DNA from: Pollenia angustigena
Taxonomy: Eukaryota; Arthropoda; Insecta; Diptera; Polleniidae
Direction of reading: 5' to 3'
Length of the DNA stretch: 64,000 nt
Assembly (NCBI GenBank): GCA_930367215.1
Contig: OV884056.1
Coordinates: 284,500,067 to 284,564,066, forward strand
A program made the translations under genes and the position numbers. Below, in pieces: positions 9,801-19,949 of the stretch. Below the pieces are notes generated by a model that made no database searches, was not told where the DNA came from, and saw only the letters and a list, made by a program, of their open reading frames with translations. Numbering within the stretch: the first letter of the stretch is position 1; every line of letters starts with the position of its first letter.

Positions 9801-11401
9801 ACAGACGGACATCGTTAAATCAACTTTTCTCCTCATAAGGACGCAGAATATATAACCTTTAAAGGGTCTAAGATCAATATTGTAGAAATTACAAAAGAAA
9901 TGGCAAACTTATGAATACTCTTTCCCCCTGTGGCGAATGGTATAAAAATAACATTTTAAGCAAAAGAGTAAATTTCAACAAAAAAATGTATTTCAAAAAA
10001 TTATATTTTTTTAAAACGGTACTTTTTAACAAAAAGTACTATTTTGTAATGTACTCTTCTAAAGAAATTGTAAAATATAATTAATCATAATTTCTTAGTT
10101 TTAAATGGTTGATCAAAAATTTTATCAGAAAAAAGTACTGTTTTCAATAAAATACTAAACAATGCGTCTAAAAAATAGTTTGTAGTAGTACCCATGGTGG
10201 AATAAGCAGGTGGCATCGTTGCGGCAACAAATACATTATTACAACAAAAATGGAAATTATATCACCTTTAACGTCAAAAAATACTTTAAACAAAAATCAA
10301 AGCGTGCCGCTGAACGTGATGAAATAAATAAATTTTTATTTAATTATGGTTAATATCTTATTTATTTTAATTTAAAATTATCAAAAACTTTAATAAAACA
10401 CAATAATCACAGCACAAAACGTGCACTTTTTGTAAACAAAAACAAAACTTTGACATAAACCTAGACAAACAATGCAAGAGCAAAAAATCGTCATCTGGCT
10501 TAGTGCTGCCACCTGTTTATTTCACCATGGTAGTACCTTTTTTATGATTTACTTGAGGGTTACACGATCAAGTTTTGCCTATCAAATTTTAATACACTCA
10601 CACTTTTTTACCAATACACTCATACTTTTAAAAATTGATACGAACTTGCCTTTAAAATTCTCTTGCCAGTGAGTGTTTCAATTTACGTTCAAGAAAACAG
10701 CTGATTTCAAGGTTAGTGAGCAAATTTTTCGTTTATCTTCATAAATTGTTTTCTTGATGACATCTTGAAAGTAAATTGCTCAAAAATTGAATGCAGCCTA
10801 CGTCACAGCTTTCAATTTATGTAAATTTTGACAAGCAGTATATGTAAAAGACTATCAAGAACAACTTGACCGTGTGGCCGCAGGGTAAAATATATTTGTT
10901 TTACAAAAAAGTGTCTACATACATAGAAACATACATATGTATGTTTTTTGTTGCCTTTAAGTTCTACTTACTTTTTCTTCCCCATATTTATTGGCCATTT
11001 GCCGCTTATTAAATCCAGTTAAATTTCCATAATGACGTTCATTTAAACGCCAATCGTAAATAACAGGCACATTTTCATAATTCATTTTACTAACAATAAC
11101 TTTGACAGTCTGATGGGCCCGTTGCAACAGGGAAGTGTAAATAAAATCGAAATTCATATTGTGAAGTCTTAGACCAGCTACGGCTATTTTAGAAGCATCT
11201 TCCAAGCCTTCAATTAGTCAAAATAGGTTTGTGGAATTAAAGACATTAAAGAATTTTGTTAAAATGTTTGTTTCAAAATTTCATACGAGCCATAATTTTA
11301 CCTTTTTCCGTTAGTGGTGCATCATGCCAACCGCAAAATAAATTCAATTTGTTAAATTCACTCTCACCGTGGCGTAAAATTACAACTTTATTAATGGGCA
11401 T
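6874..11401 (-). CDS. Cofactor-dependent phosphoglycerate mutase, four exons, 253 aa (CG7059-like)
   Basis: Exons on the minus strand are 11401-11302, 11207-10972, 7364-7103 and 7037-6874, with GT-AG introns of 94, 3607 and 65 bp. The joined frame is open and gives 253 residues, the normal size of a dPGM subunit. The enzyme interconverts 3- and 2-phosphoglycerate in cytosolic glycolysis. Seen motifs: ILRHGES with the phosphohistidine H11, [13 protein letters not shown] (residues 22-34), R63, NERHYG with the acid E90, VQIWRRSFD at the start of exon 3, and VVAHGT with the second histidine H187. Most dPGMs read HGNS here; this protein reads HGTVVR, as I recall for the divergent Drosophila paralogue CG7059 rather than Pglym78. 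The start is the first ATG after the proposed transcription start, in the fly context CAAAATG. A paralogue with altered catalytic strength is possible. Intron 2 is filled with transposon remains. Confidence 0.95.
7692..8610 (-). mobile_element. Non-autonomous element, copy B (interrupted)
   Basis: Same family as 2055-3002 in the opposite orientation, lying in intron 2 of the phosphoglycerate mutase gene. The right end is CGAACACTG, and a degenerate match lies at the left (GTGTTATTTCGAAAA). The body is about 690 bp once the MITE at 7848-8080 is removed. No coding frame is shared with copy A. No clean TSD was found. Confidence 0.7.
7848..8080. mobile_element. 233-bp MITE, TIR GGGGTCTAATCACCGCAT
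   Basis: Ends GGGGTCTAATCACCGCAT and ATGCGGTGATTAGACCCC are perfect inverted copies, with 'cga' continuing inward. The interior is a degenerate set of 'atcgat/tatcgaat' words. Comparison with copy A at about 2311-2325 shows the uninterrupted target, so the insertion boundaries are well supported. The TSD is unclear. Confidence 0.8.
8858..8943. mobile_element. 86-bp MITE of the CAAGGCGAATT family
   Basis: CAAGGCGAATTTATAT at the left and ATAAATTCGCCTTG at the right, with 'aggtgaccgc' and 'gcggtcaac' pairing further in. It is the shortest copy of the family seen at 6330 and 48513. The TSD has decayed. Confidence 0.75.
9075..9640. repeat. Higher-order tandem repeat, 124 + 142 bp alternating
   Basis: The anchor '(t/c)(t/a)(t/a)gtcc..atc' recurs at 9091, 9215, 9357, 9481 and (degenerate) 9623, giving spacings of 124, 142, 124 and 142. 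Long and short units alternate, so the true period is 266 bp repeated twice. Only the long units contain 'taatgtctttgtataagaac'. It is the core of the element at 8800-9950, inside intron 2 of the phosphoglycerate mutase gene. Confidence 0.85.
10188..10533. mobile_element. About 346-bp MITE with imperfect TIRs of about 30 bp
   Basis: The left end 'tacccatggtggaataagc' then 'aggtggca' pairs with the right end 'tgccacct' then 'tttatttcaccatggtagta'. The interior is AT-rich and non-coding. It lies in intron 2 of the phosphoglycerate mutase gene. The TSD is not clear. Confidence 0.65.
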
Positions 11402-11560
11402 TTTGTATGTTGGATGGATGATGTTGATGATGCTGCTGATGATAGTGTTGTGGCTTATTCCGTTCTCGCTGTTGCCGTTGCTGCAGTCTTTGTGCCTCCT
11501 AAATTTGTGATGGTTGTTTAACGATTTTTGTTGTTCTTGCTGTTTTGGTGCCCACTCGAA

Positions 11561-11600
11561 AACTAAGATGTTGAAAAGAAAAGAACGTTATTTTTAAATA
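11561..11600 (-). promoter_or_regulatory. Candidate core promoter of the phosphoglycerate mutase gene
   Basis: On the minus strand a TATTTAAAAA box (11600-11591) lies about 31 nt before an initiator-like CATCTTAGTT, whose A is at 11564. Starting there, the 5' UTR would be about 163 nt and contain no ATG before the start codon at 11401, which supports the placement. This is inferred from spacing only. Confidence 0.4.
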
Positions 11601-11604
11601 CAAA

Positions 11605-12881
11605 ATTGGTAGCAAACGATACGAGCGGAGAAGACTTTCTAAACGCAATATAAAATGAAATAGAAAAAAAATAACAATAATTTAATTGAGAATTGCAGTC
11701 GCAAATAAATATTTAGTTGCACTCGCGTTTTGTTGGTTGTTGTTATCAATTTGAAATGAACAGATGAACAATTAAAAACAATAGAGGCCAAAAAGTAGAT
11801 ACCAACTGTTTGTTTGCTGATTTTCCGTTTGTATGTATGAAATTGTTACAGATTTTGTTTTTGTTAAGTGCATTGCAACGCAGTGTAAAGCATCTCGGAA
11901 ATGGTAAGAGCCAACGTTATTATCAAAAGCATACGAAAAGAAAAGAAAATCTAAAAAATGAAATAAAAAACTAAAAACAAATGTTTATTTTGTTTTGTAT
12001 TGTAATTTTCTTTATTTTATTTGGCTTTCAAATCTTTTATTTGATACGTTAAGTATCTTAACATTTGCTACTTTGTTTGTATATACTTTTTTTTTTTTTT
12101 TTTTTTTTAATTTAGTAGGTAGATGCTTTTAATTGAATTTGTTTCTGCACTTGTTAATAGCAATAAAAATTGTTTCTTCTAAATATCTTTTTATTTTTCA
12201 TTTGATCCTCTAGTTTGTTGTGGCACAATGCAATTTAGTTTGCCAATGATGTTGTTATTTAATTAGAAAGATTTAAGATAATTTTGCTAAAATCTTCACA
12301 AAGACATAAAATTGGATATAAAAAAAAAAAAATTTTAAACACCTGACTGATCTACAAAATACATAACGCAAAATCTAATTGCTGTGTAAAGGCCGAGACA
12401 CAAAGAATCCGCTGCTTTTATGTTTATCATACGGGAATTCCCGGAAAAAAGTTTTTGGGATTCCGCACAGTTTTCGGAAAAAAAATCCCGGGAAATGGAA
12501 TAAAATACTCTTTGGATTAGGTTCTTTAAATGCATTAAATACTTTTTTGTAAGAGATTTTGACAAAAGTGAAAATTAATATTTGAGGAAACTTCATATGC
12601 AACAATAAGTAAAGAAAACAACGCTAATGGTGAAATTAAAAGAAAATTATTTTCAAATAGAATCTGGGAATTTATTTCTCAGCCTTGTAAAAGAAATATA
12701 CAAACAAAAATTCTGATAGTGCATAGAAAATATTCCTGGAAAATATTGAAGGAATAAGACTATTAAAGTATGAAAGCTTTATAAAATGGAATTTGACTTA
12801 GAATACACATTCGAATTAATATGAAAATGTATATAATGACGTCGTCATCATCGTCATCAATTTTGATCGACCCGTCGCGCC
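11605..12881. other. Upstream region, nothing firmly recognised
   Basis: Contains long T and A runs (12089-12110, about 12320) and AT-rich sequence. It may hold further upstream regulatory sequence of the phosphoglycerate mutase gene, but no motif is convincing. The overlapping short frames at 12335-12605 are not considered real. Confidence 0.4.
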
Positions 12882-13455
12882 GTCGTTATTAGGGTAACCG
12901 ATTATTACTACCCGATTAACTGATCGGTTAATTTAAAATTATCTATTTTCGATTAAGGATTAAACCGGTTAATTTCAGTCGATTTACCGATTAACCGATG
13001 TTACATAATTTTTAATTTTTTATAGTATTATAACATATTTTTTGAGTTTTAATTACCCAGTTGGCCAAATGGTCATAGACGCAAATGTCGTCAACGATGT
13101 CTTCCGAACATTTTTGAATTTATCGCCTATATAACATTGATGGCGACAACTTAAGTAAGAAAACGTGTATGTTGTCGTGTTAAAAATCGTATTTACGACT
13201 TTTTTGGAGACATTTTTTTAATTTTGTCTTGAATAATAATTTATTGAGGACAACGTAAGTAACCATTGCATGCATTTTGTCGTGTTTCAAACCACACTGA
13301 CGATAAAATGCATGCAATTGTCGCTCATTTTGTCATCAATTAGACTTTATTGAGGACAACTAAGGCGACCATTGCATGCAGCTTGTCGTGTTTCGAACCA
13401 CTTTGACGACAAAAAAAATTCAAAACTTTAAATTTGTATGTAATTTAAAATTAAT

Positions 13456-13676
13456 CAGGGGTGTTCTGGAAATCGAAAACGCAATACGCAAGAATTCGGA
13501 AGTTATTTTTAGTACACTTTTAATCTAATTTCTATAATTTTTGTTTTAAGATTCTGTTTAACAGAGAAATATTTGTATAATATTTGTCATACAATTCTTT
13601 TATTACAGAAATCGTATAAAAAAACGACGTTAAAAATTCTTGCGTTTTGCGTTTTCGATTTCCAAGAACAACCCTG
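13456..13676. mobile_element. MITE family H, copy 1
   Basis: CAGGGGTGTTCTGGAAAT at the left, with inverted 'atttccaagaacaaccctg' at the right. Just inside each end lie 'cgaaaacgcaa' and 'ttgcgttttcg'. Four copies of this roughly 200-bp family are in the window: 13456, 15160, 56183 and 62145. Confidence 0.85.
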
Positions 13677-13876
13677 AATATTTCTTGATGTTTTGCTTTT
13701 ATTATCAATATTTTTGATAATAAAAAAAATTAAAAAATAAATAATCCTGCCTGTTAAATATAATTATTTTGTAACTTTTAACGTTATTCGCGGCTGTGTT
13801 TCAAATGTGCAATTAGAATACGTGAATTGATAGGACAACAAACATAAAAAATAAATGTTCCTGCTGACAAGATTGC

Positions 13877-14118
13877 CATATCGTAGGCTCAATATGCAAA
13901 CCTGCTAAATCCACTTTTTAAGTAAATTGAGATTTTAATGCCGTGTAGAAGAGAAAGATACACCTCGTCGACCAGCATGTAGTTTTTCTTCAAATTGTGT
14001 TAAACCAACTATATTTTTAGGTTTTCTCTCAAGCTGCGCATATGAAATATAAAAAGTTTGTTGTTTCCATTAAAAGTTATTGGAAGTTAGCAGGTTTGCA
14101 TATTATGTCGACGATATG
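13877..14118. mobile_element. Small nested inverted-repeat element, about 240 bp
   Basis: 'catatcgt' plus 'aatatgcaaacctgctaa' at the left pairs with 'ttagcaggtttgcatatt' plus 'acgatatg' at the right. Non-coding. Confidence 0.6.
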
Positions 14119-15159
14119 TAAAGTTCAGAACCCATTCCCTTATTAATCAAAAGCCTATTGGAGGTCTGACTGTCTCCACTTATCCAGTATCCGCCATTTT
14201 CGAGCCCAGTCTCTCAAACTCATCGGCCATTTCATTAGTTTGGAATTCACTAGTTGGAATTCACAGCCCATCAAGGCCCTGGAATTCACTAGTTGAAATT
14301 CACAGCCCATCAAGATCCTAAGAGATTTTAGTAAATATATCCTCGAGGTACACCCATTTACCCGTTCCCCTTATTCTGGATATATCGGCAAATCTGAAGT
14401 ATCGCCAATATATCAGTATCGGTGTTCGTTTAAGCCCTCATTGTCACTTACATATCGGCGACTAAGTCGTAGATAGTGTCAATAATATTGTCATCAACGA
14501 CACTATTAAGGTAATGTCGCTAATCGGGCATTAACGACTTTATGAGAAAAAATCGTTTATATAGTTGCCAGTGACAACTTTAACCACATTGTTACCCATA
14601 TGATCATTAACGACAATATGCATAATAATGTCGCTCACATTGTCGTTTACGACTTAAGTGCCCTTTGTTCGAAAAAGTCGTCGATGATTTGCATAGGCTG
14701 TCGCTAACATGTCGTCAGGGATTTACTATGGGTCTTGTACGCGTCGTCGACGTTGTCTTGAAGACATGGCCAACTGGGATATTTTCTTCTAGCAATACAT
14801 TCTTAAAATACAGTACAAAAACAGAATAAACTCTCAATAGTAACACAAACAATCTTTTAACTCAATTAACCAAAACAATTGGAAGAGTAACAAATTTTTA
14901 AAAATTAAATCAGGACTTTAATGGCATAATGGAAGATTTTATATGTATGTTAAGAGATATCCAAAAAATTAGATATTCTGTATTATGTATGGACTGCTTC
15001 TGATTCCTCCAACAGAAAAAAAAATGTTTCCAAGTCAAGTGTTGTCAAATAAAAGAAATTTATCGCTTTAATCCTTAACATTTTAACAAAACATTTTATA
15101 AAAAATTATCTTATCAGATCTCCCTAAACTAATTATTTTTTAAGAAATACATACATATT

Positions 15160-15353
15160 CAGGGGTGTTCTGAAAATCGAACACACAAAACGCAAAGTTG
15201 TTTTAAATAAACTTTTAATCTAATTTTTACAATTAATTATAAAATTCTGATTAATAGAGAAATATTTGTATAATATTTGTCAATAAAATTCTTTTACTAC
15301 AGAAATCTTTTAAGTTCTTAAATTTTGGGTTTTCGATTTCCAGAACACCACTG
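15160..15353. mobile_element. MITE family H, copy 2
   Basis: Ends CAGGGGTGTTCTG and CAGAACACCACTG, with 'tcgaacacacaaaacgc' and 'gggttttcgatttc' inside. Same family as 13456-13676. Confidence 0.8.
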
Positions 15354-15770
15354 ATTATGTATTACATAATTTAAAAATACATATCACATATTTATGAGTT
15401 TTTTTTTTTTATTTTTTGTTTGCTCGTTTTGGATCAAGAATTGTTGTTTTTGTTTTTTTTTTCTAATAAACTTTTATTGAAATTTCCTTATTTATAAAAA
15501 AAAACTTCATTAATCGGTTAACCGATCAAAAACAAAATTAACCGATTACTAACCCATTAAACCAAAACCTCGGTTAATTAATCGAGCGATTAACCGATTA
15601 AATCAAAAGCCCGATTAAATGAATACCCTAGTCGTTATCAATTCGATACAAAACTTTTATTCTATAACAGCAATGTAACGATGTTGATTGTTTATCGTTA
15701 TTTAAAGCACGTCTCTAATAAGTTTTTATTTAAAATAAGCAATTTAATGTTCGTTTCTTAAAAATGTTGT

Positions 15771-16330
15771 GCTCTTAGAAAGGGTAGCTTGATTTATGTG
15801 AAAAAATTCACACAACTAATGCCAAAAGGCATTAGTTATACTTTTCGCCCCGTATAAATCGACAGTGTTGATAGTGCCCTGTAAAATACAGACTTCGGTT
15901 TTAATAAGCGGCTATCTTTATAACGGCGACGATTGCCGAAAAGAGCAACAAAAAGTTACGCAAAAATTCTAAACATTCGTAAAAATTTGGAAAAATGGCG
16001 AAAATTTGCGAAAATTTTTAATTTTTCAAAGGAGCTTAAGTGCTAAATTATCGGAAATTCGCAAAAATTTGCTAATTGTGTTATAATAGCAAAATTAAAT
16101 ATTTATTGAAAATCGTTAAAGCTGTAAAGAATCACAAGAAAACTCGCTTCTATCACGAACATGGCTAAAATCGCGAATTTTCGGTTATAAGGACATTTTC
16201 ATGGAATTGTTGCTATCCCTTATAGTTTTAGGAACTTTGAATCAATTTTTTGGCTTGTTTGGAATTTTAAAAATTTTCGCCAATTTTCGCTATTTTTGCA
16301 ATGTTCGCGAAGCTTTGTTGTTATTTTTCC
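15771..16330 (+). repeat. Dispersed repeat L, copy 1
   Basis: Shares ordered blocks with 25021-25560: 'gctctta(g)aaagggtagc', 'acttttcgccccgtataaat', 'taacggcga', and a long run of 'gcgaaaattcgcaaaaatt' words. No coding frame. It may be a non-autonomous transposon whose ends I did not locate. Confidence 0.7.
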
Positions 16331-17421
16331 ATTTTTTTTTATATTTACAACATTATTATTATTGAAAAATTAAAAAGAAAAAAAAAACTAACGGTAACGT
16401 TGCGTACAACATTCCAAAAATACATCGACGCTTATCGATAAAACTTGATATTGACAATGGGCATAACGATTTACAACAATCGACACAAAACGATATCATT
16501 TCGCATTGATGACGTTAAATGGAATAAGGTTAATTTTCTAAAAAAAAAGAAATTACAAATTTTTCAAGGAAGTGCTGAAAAAGTTAAAGTCTCAAAAGAT
16601 TATATTTTGCTGTTTTGCCTATAAAACCAACTTCCGTAGAAATTTAAAGTGTTTCTCATTGACAGGACTCTTCTTACATAAAATTAGAAATAGACTGTCA
16701 AACCATTCTGTACTAAAATTCTATTTTCAAAGAAATAAACTTTTACCCTTTTGGCCTGCTCGTCCAGCATATCGGTATATGAAACTATGTGTTCTTTACA
16801 TCTGAGGTATAACTTATTCTCAGCAACTTTGTAGAAAATGGCACGGCAAATATTTTAGTGGAAGATATTAACCTTCTAACTGCCTTCCATAACGGTAATT
16901 TTGGGCTCTATTCTAAGATATCATAAAAAACACCTCGAGGAGGGGTATAGAATATTTTACACAAATGTTGACCATGGAATTTAATTACTTATAAACACAA
17001 ACAGTAAAAAACAGCCAATCTCAATTGCCTTATAACATATTTGGGAGATTTTGGAAAAAAAATTTCAATAATTCTGGGTTTTGTAATCAGTTTGATTGAA
17101 TAAGAAACCAAAATGGCACAACTTTGAATCCCCATAAAATAAAATTTGGAAGTGATCCTTTTTCTTCTTCAAAATAAAATAAAAATATTCGTTTGGGAAT
17201 TTATATTGAAACAATACTAAAAAAACATGCAAGTGATCAGCTGTTCAGCTGTTTTATTTTCGATAGTGTCAAAATTTGCTTACATTTTAGTGATTTTTTT
17301 TTTTGTTTTCTTTATGTTTGGCTGTTTGACAGTATCATATGTTTTTACACAAACAAAATTAATGTTGTTTTTTTTATTGTTGATTTGTTGTAGACTTGCA
17401 TGTACTTGGTATAAATATACT
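16331..17421. other. AT-rich stretch, nothing recognised
   Basis: Several short open frames (16572-16805, 17193-17433) lack any recognisable motif and overlap in different frames. They are judged to be chance frames. Confidence 0.45.
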
Positions 17422-17735
17422 TTGATTGTGTAGTAAAATTAATATGAAAATCACTCAGTTTTTTGAGTGCTGTCACCTGGAAACAGCACATTAATATAAA
17501 TTTGTTAATGAAATTTTTATTTTAGTTTGAAAAGTGATAATATATGATATATTTTCCTTGACAAAAAAACGGCATAAGAAATGCAGCTATGCTGTTAACT
17601 TTTTCTAAACGTATACATAGAAAACAAAATGAACCGTAAATGATTTAAATCTGTCTACAACTTTTGATTTTATTCACAAAAGGTAAAAAGTTTTAATTTA
17701 CGTGCTGTTTCCAGGTGACAGGCAATCGATTGCTA
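17422..17735. mobile_element. Relative of the 6639-6751 MITE
   Basis: 17422-17490 contains 'ttgattgtgtag', 'gaaaatcactcagtttttt' and 'cacctggaaacagcaca'. At 17701-17735 the inverse arm 'gtgctgtttccaggtgac' with 'gcaatcgattgc' follows. The 210 bp between the two arms includes 'gtctacaacttttgatttta', also found near 63436. It is probably one MITE copy disturbed by a second element. Confidence 0.55.
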
Positions 17736-17739
17736 ATAT

Positions 17740-18490
17740 TTATTTTCACACCAGTAGCGAAAGCAAGAGTTAACTTTTTGAACATAAAACTGAAACTTCA
17801 AAGCAACAGCATAAAAATTCAAACTTTTTCTTTTCTGCTGCCAAATATTTTGACGCTGATCTACGTCTAAATTGCCTATTAATTAAATTTTTTAATTAAA
17901 TAAATGTCAATTTTTCTTTTTGTTAATTGTTACATATGTGTATGTATAATTCATCTTAAAGACCAAACAACATATCTGCAGAAATGTCAATATTGAGTTC
18001 TTTATGGATTTTTATTCCCTATATCATAACGAATATGTGTGCAAAATTTATAAATGACAAAGTTTTTGTACCTAGAGGACCGTTACGCACAAAAATAATA
18101 GAAAAAAAAAATTCATCAAAAATCACGATAAGAGTTTAATTTTGATGCATAGTGTAATTTAAACAATCATTAAGTACTTCTTTTTGTTTAAACCAGTAGA
18201 AGAAACTATAACTGTTATTATTTAATGTGCCTATATAATATTCATACATATGTAAAAAGAAATTGTTATTTATTCATACTAATTAGTACTGCTGATGGGT
18301 TATTTGGTTTCAGATTTTTACAATTCCAAATAACCTAATGGACAATTTTCAGGGTTGATATTAAAACACATTTATTTTTAAACTCGTTTTAAATACAAAA
18401 TTCTCTTCTTCACTAAAAACTTAAGTGAAACTTAAGTCACGTATGTGGTACACTTAATTTCAACTTAAGTTTCCATTATAATATTTTTGC
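17740..18490. other. AT-rich stretch, nothing recognised
   Basis: No gene, array or element termini are supported in this interval. Confidence 0.45.
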
Positions 18491-18493
18491 AAG

Positions 18494-19655
18494 TGATGTT
18501 AGATGTTTTTTTCGTCAAAATTTGAAAAAAAAAATCGTCATAATCGTCATTAGTTCTGAAAAAAACCGTTAAAAAATCGTGATATAAAAAATCGTTTTTT
18601 TTTATCAACACGGATTAATTACTCTATTAAAACATAAAAAATAATTAAGTATAAAATTATACAAAATCAAAAAATATAGAATTTTTAATACTTAAGACGA
18701 TTTGGTGGGGCTTTGATATTGCTCTCCGGAGATTTTCATCAAACACTTCCTGTCATCCCCAAATCTTTCCTGTCATCCCCAAATCTTCTGCTGCGGATGA
18801 ACTTAACGCGTGCCTGTAATCGTCGTCTTTGTGGAGGCATGTCCAGAAGTTGCAATTATCCACAAACATGAGAGTCGCGTTACAGATCGACCCATCGGCT
18901 GCTAAATTCTCGGGACAACTGCTGGAGCTTGGCAACGGCCAAATTCCTGTTGATGTTTCGAATGGATGGATTGATATCGTTCCCTGAAAATTTTTGTAAA
19001 TTCACATCGTCCAAGGAGGAACTCATCAGCAAATTGTTCCCTGGCATTGCACAAAATTACAAAAATCTCGATTGGATTCGTGAACGGGCAATAATAGCAG
19101 CGAAGAATAAGGACGTCGATAGCTTAAACTTAATTATTCAAAGTCAAATCGCAGGACAACTGCATACGTACAAATCTTTTGACTGCGTGACCGACGAAAA
19201 TGAACCGACCAGCTACCCGTCGGAATTTTTGAACTCGCTTAATGTACCTGCAACTCCGCCGCATAATTTACAGCTGAAGATGGTATCGATCATAATCATG
19301 TTGCGGAATCTCAATCCTCCAAAAATGTGCAACGGTACGAGGTTGTCCGTGAAAAAGCTAATGAACAATGTGATTCAGGCGACAATAATCAAGGGCAAAT
19401 TCAAAGGAGAGGAAGTCCTTATCCCACGAATTCCCATTATTCCAACTGACCTTCCATTCCAATTCAAGCGGATTCAGGTTCTATTGGCATTTGCAATGAC
19501 AATCAATAAATCGCAAAGCCAATCACTAGAAGTCTGTGGGATTAATCTCGAATTTCCCTGTTTCCCGCACGGTCAGCTGTACGTTGCATGTTCGCGTGTT
19601 GGGAAACTGTCTTCGTTATTTGTTTTTGCGCCGGAAAAGCTGCGCTTGTGAGGTC
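18494..19655 (+). mobile_element. Truncated copy of the 21339-23002 element
   Basis: Begins 'caagtgatgttagatgtttt', nearly the same as the TIR at 21339, and stays collinear with it through the helicase fragment. It then diverges at 'gcgccggaaaa'. No right TIR is found, so the 3' part is lost or replaced. Confidence 0.7.
18698..19651 (+). pseudogene. Helitron helicase C-terminal fragment, copy 1
   Basis: The translation opens with GGALILLSGDF..TLPVIPKS (helicase motif region near Walker B). It continues through 'LFPGIAQNYKNLDWIRERAI', 'PPHNLQLK', 'MLRNLNPPKMCNGTRL' and 'GEEVLIPRIPIIPTDLPFQF', and closes with AMTINKSQSQSLEV and GQLYVACSRVG, the last SF1 helicase motifs. This is the PIF1-like domain of a Helitron Rep/helicase; the Rep nuclease and Walker A parts are absent. 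The frame is broken by a 19-20-bp direct duplication of 'cctgtcatccccaaatctt' near 18752-18787 and by a frameshift near 18965. The segment 18929-19651 is open. No activity is expected. Confidence 0.9.
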
Positions 19656-19949
19656 ACTTTATTAGTATGTACATTCTGGTCAAAATGTTTTTTTTTTTTG
19701 GGGTTTAAGTACAGTTAGGGTCAAAAAAGTACACATTTTTTACTGAATTTAGTACAATTTTTCAAATAACATTTATCATCCCTGGTATAATGAGTACCAG
19801 GTATGTTCATTATGGAGAGTTTTCATTATTTACCCATGTAATGTCAAATTAATTTATTTGATTTCTGACGCTTGTTTTCATTTTTTTTCAAATTTTCTTC
19901 TGTTTGACGTTATATGGGTTTTGAAATTGGGAATAAAATTTCTAATGAC

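Larger units (their letters stand above)
8800..9950 (-). mobile_element. Helentron-like (DINE/HINE-type) repeat element
   Basis: Read on the minus strand it begins 'tttttataccattcgccaca', passes 'aacgatgtccgtctgtccg' and ends 'ctgtgccgaatctta..' style sequence ('gcagctgaacaaagcactctt' region). This matches the architecture of 31396-32500. The centre is a tandem array (9075-9640). The layout of a conserved start, a 'gtccgtctgtcc' block, central tandem repeats and a conserved end is that of fly DINE-1/HINE elements. The family call is inferred from layout. It is interrupted by a MITE at 8858-8943. Confidence 0.65.
13056..14778. mobile_element. 1.7-kb nested element, TIR CCCAGTTGGCCA
   Basis: CCCAGTTGGCCAAATG at the left is mirrored by 'CATGGCCAACTGGG' at the right. 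The arms are filled with 'gtcg' words such as 'gacgacaa' and 'aatgtcgt'. An internal direct repeat of about 115 bp ('ttgaggacaac..aag' with 'ccattgcatgca') occurs at about 13245 and 13353. Nested MITEs lie at 13456-13676 and 13877-14118. No gene was found. Confidence 0.75.
12890..15630. mobile_element. 2.7-kb hAT-type element with 8-bp TSD, holding nested insertions
   Basis: Ends TAGGGTAACCGATTA and ..CCCGATTAAATGAATACCCTA are inverted. GTCGTTAT is duplicated exactly at 12882-12889 and 15631-15638. Both subterminal regions carry many copies of 'ttaaccgatta', possible transposase-binding repeats. No transposase frame survives. The element contains another element at 13056-14778 and a small MITE at 15160-15353. 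Confidence 0.85.
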
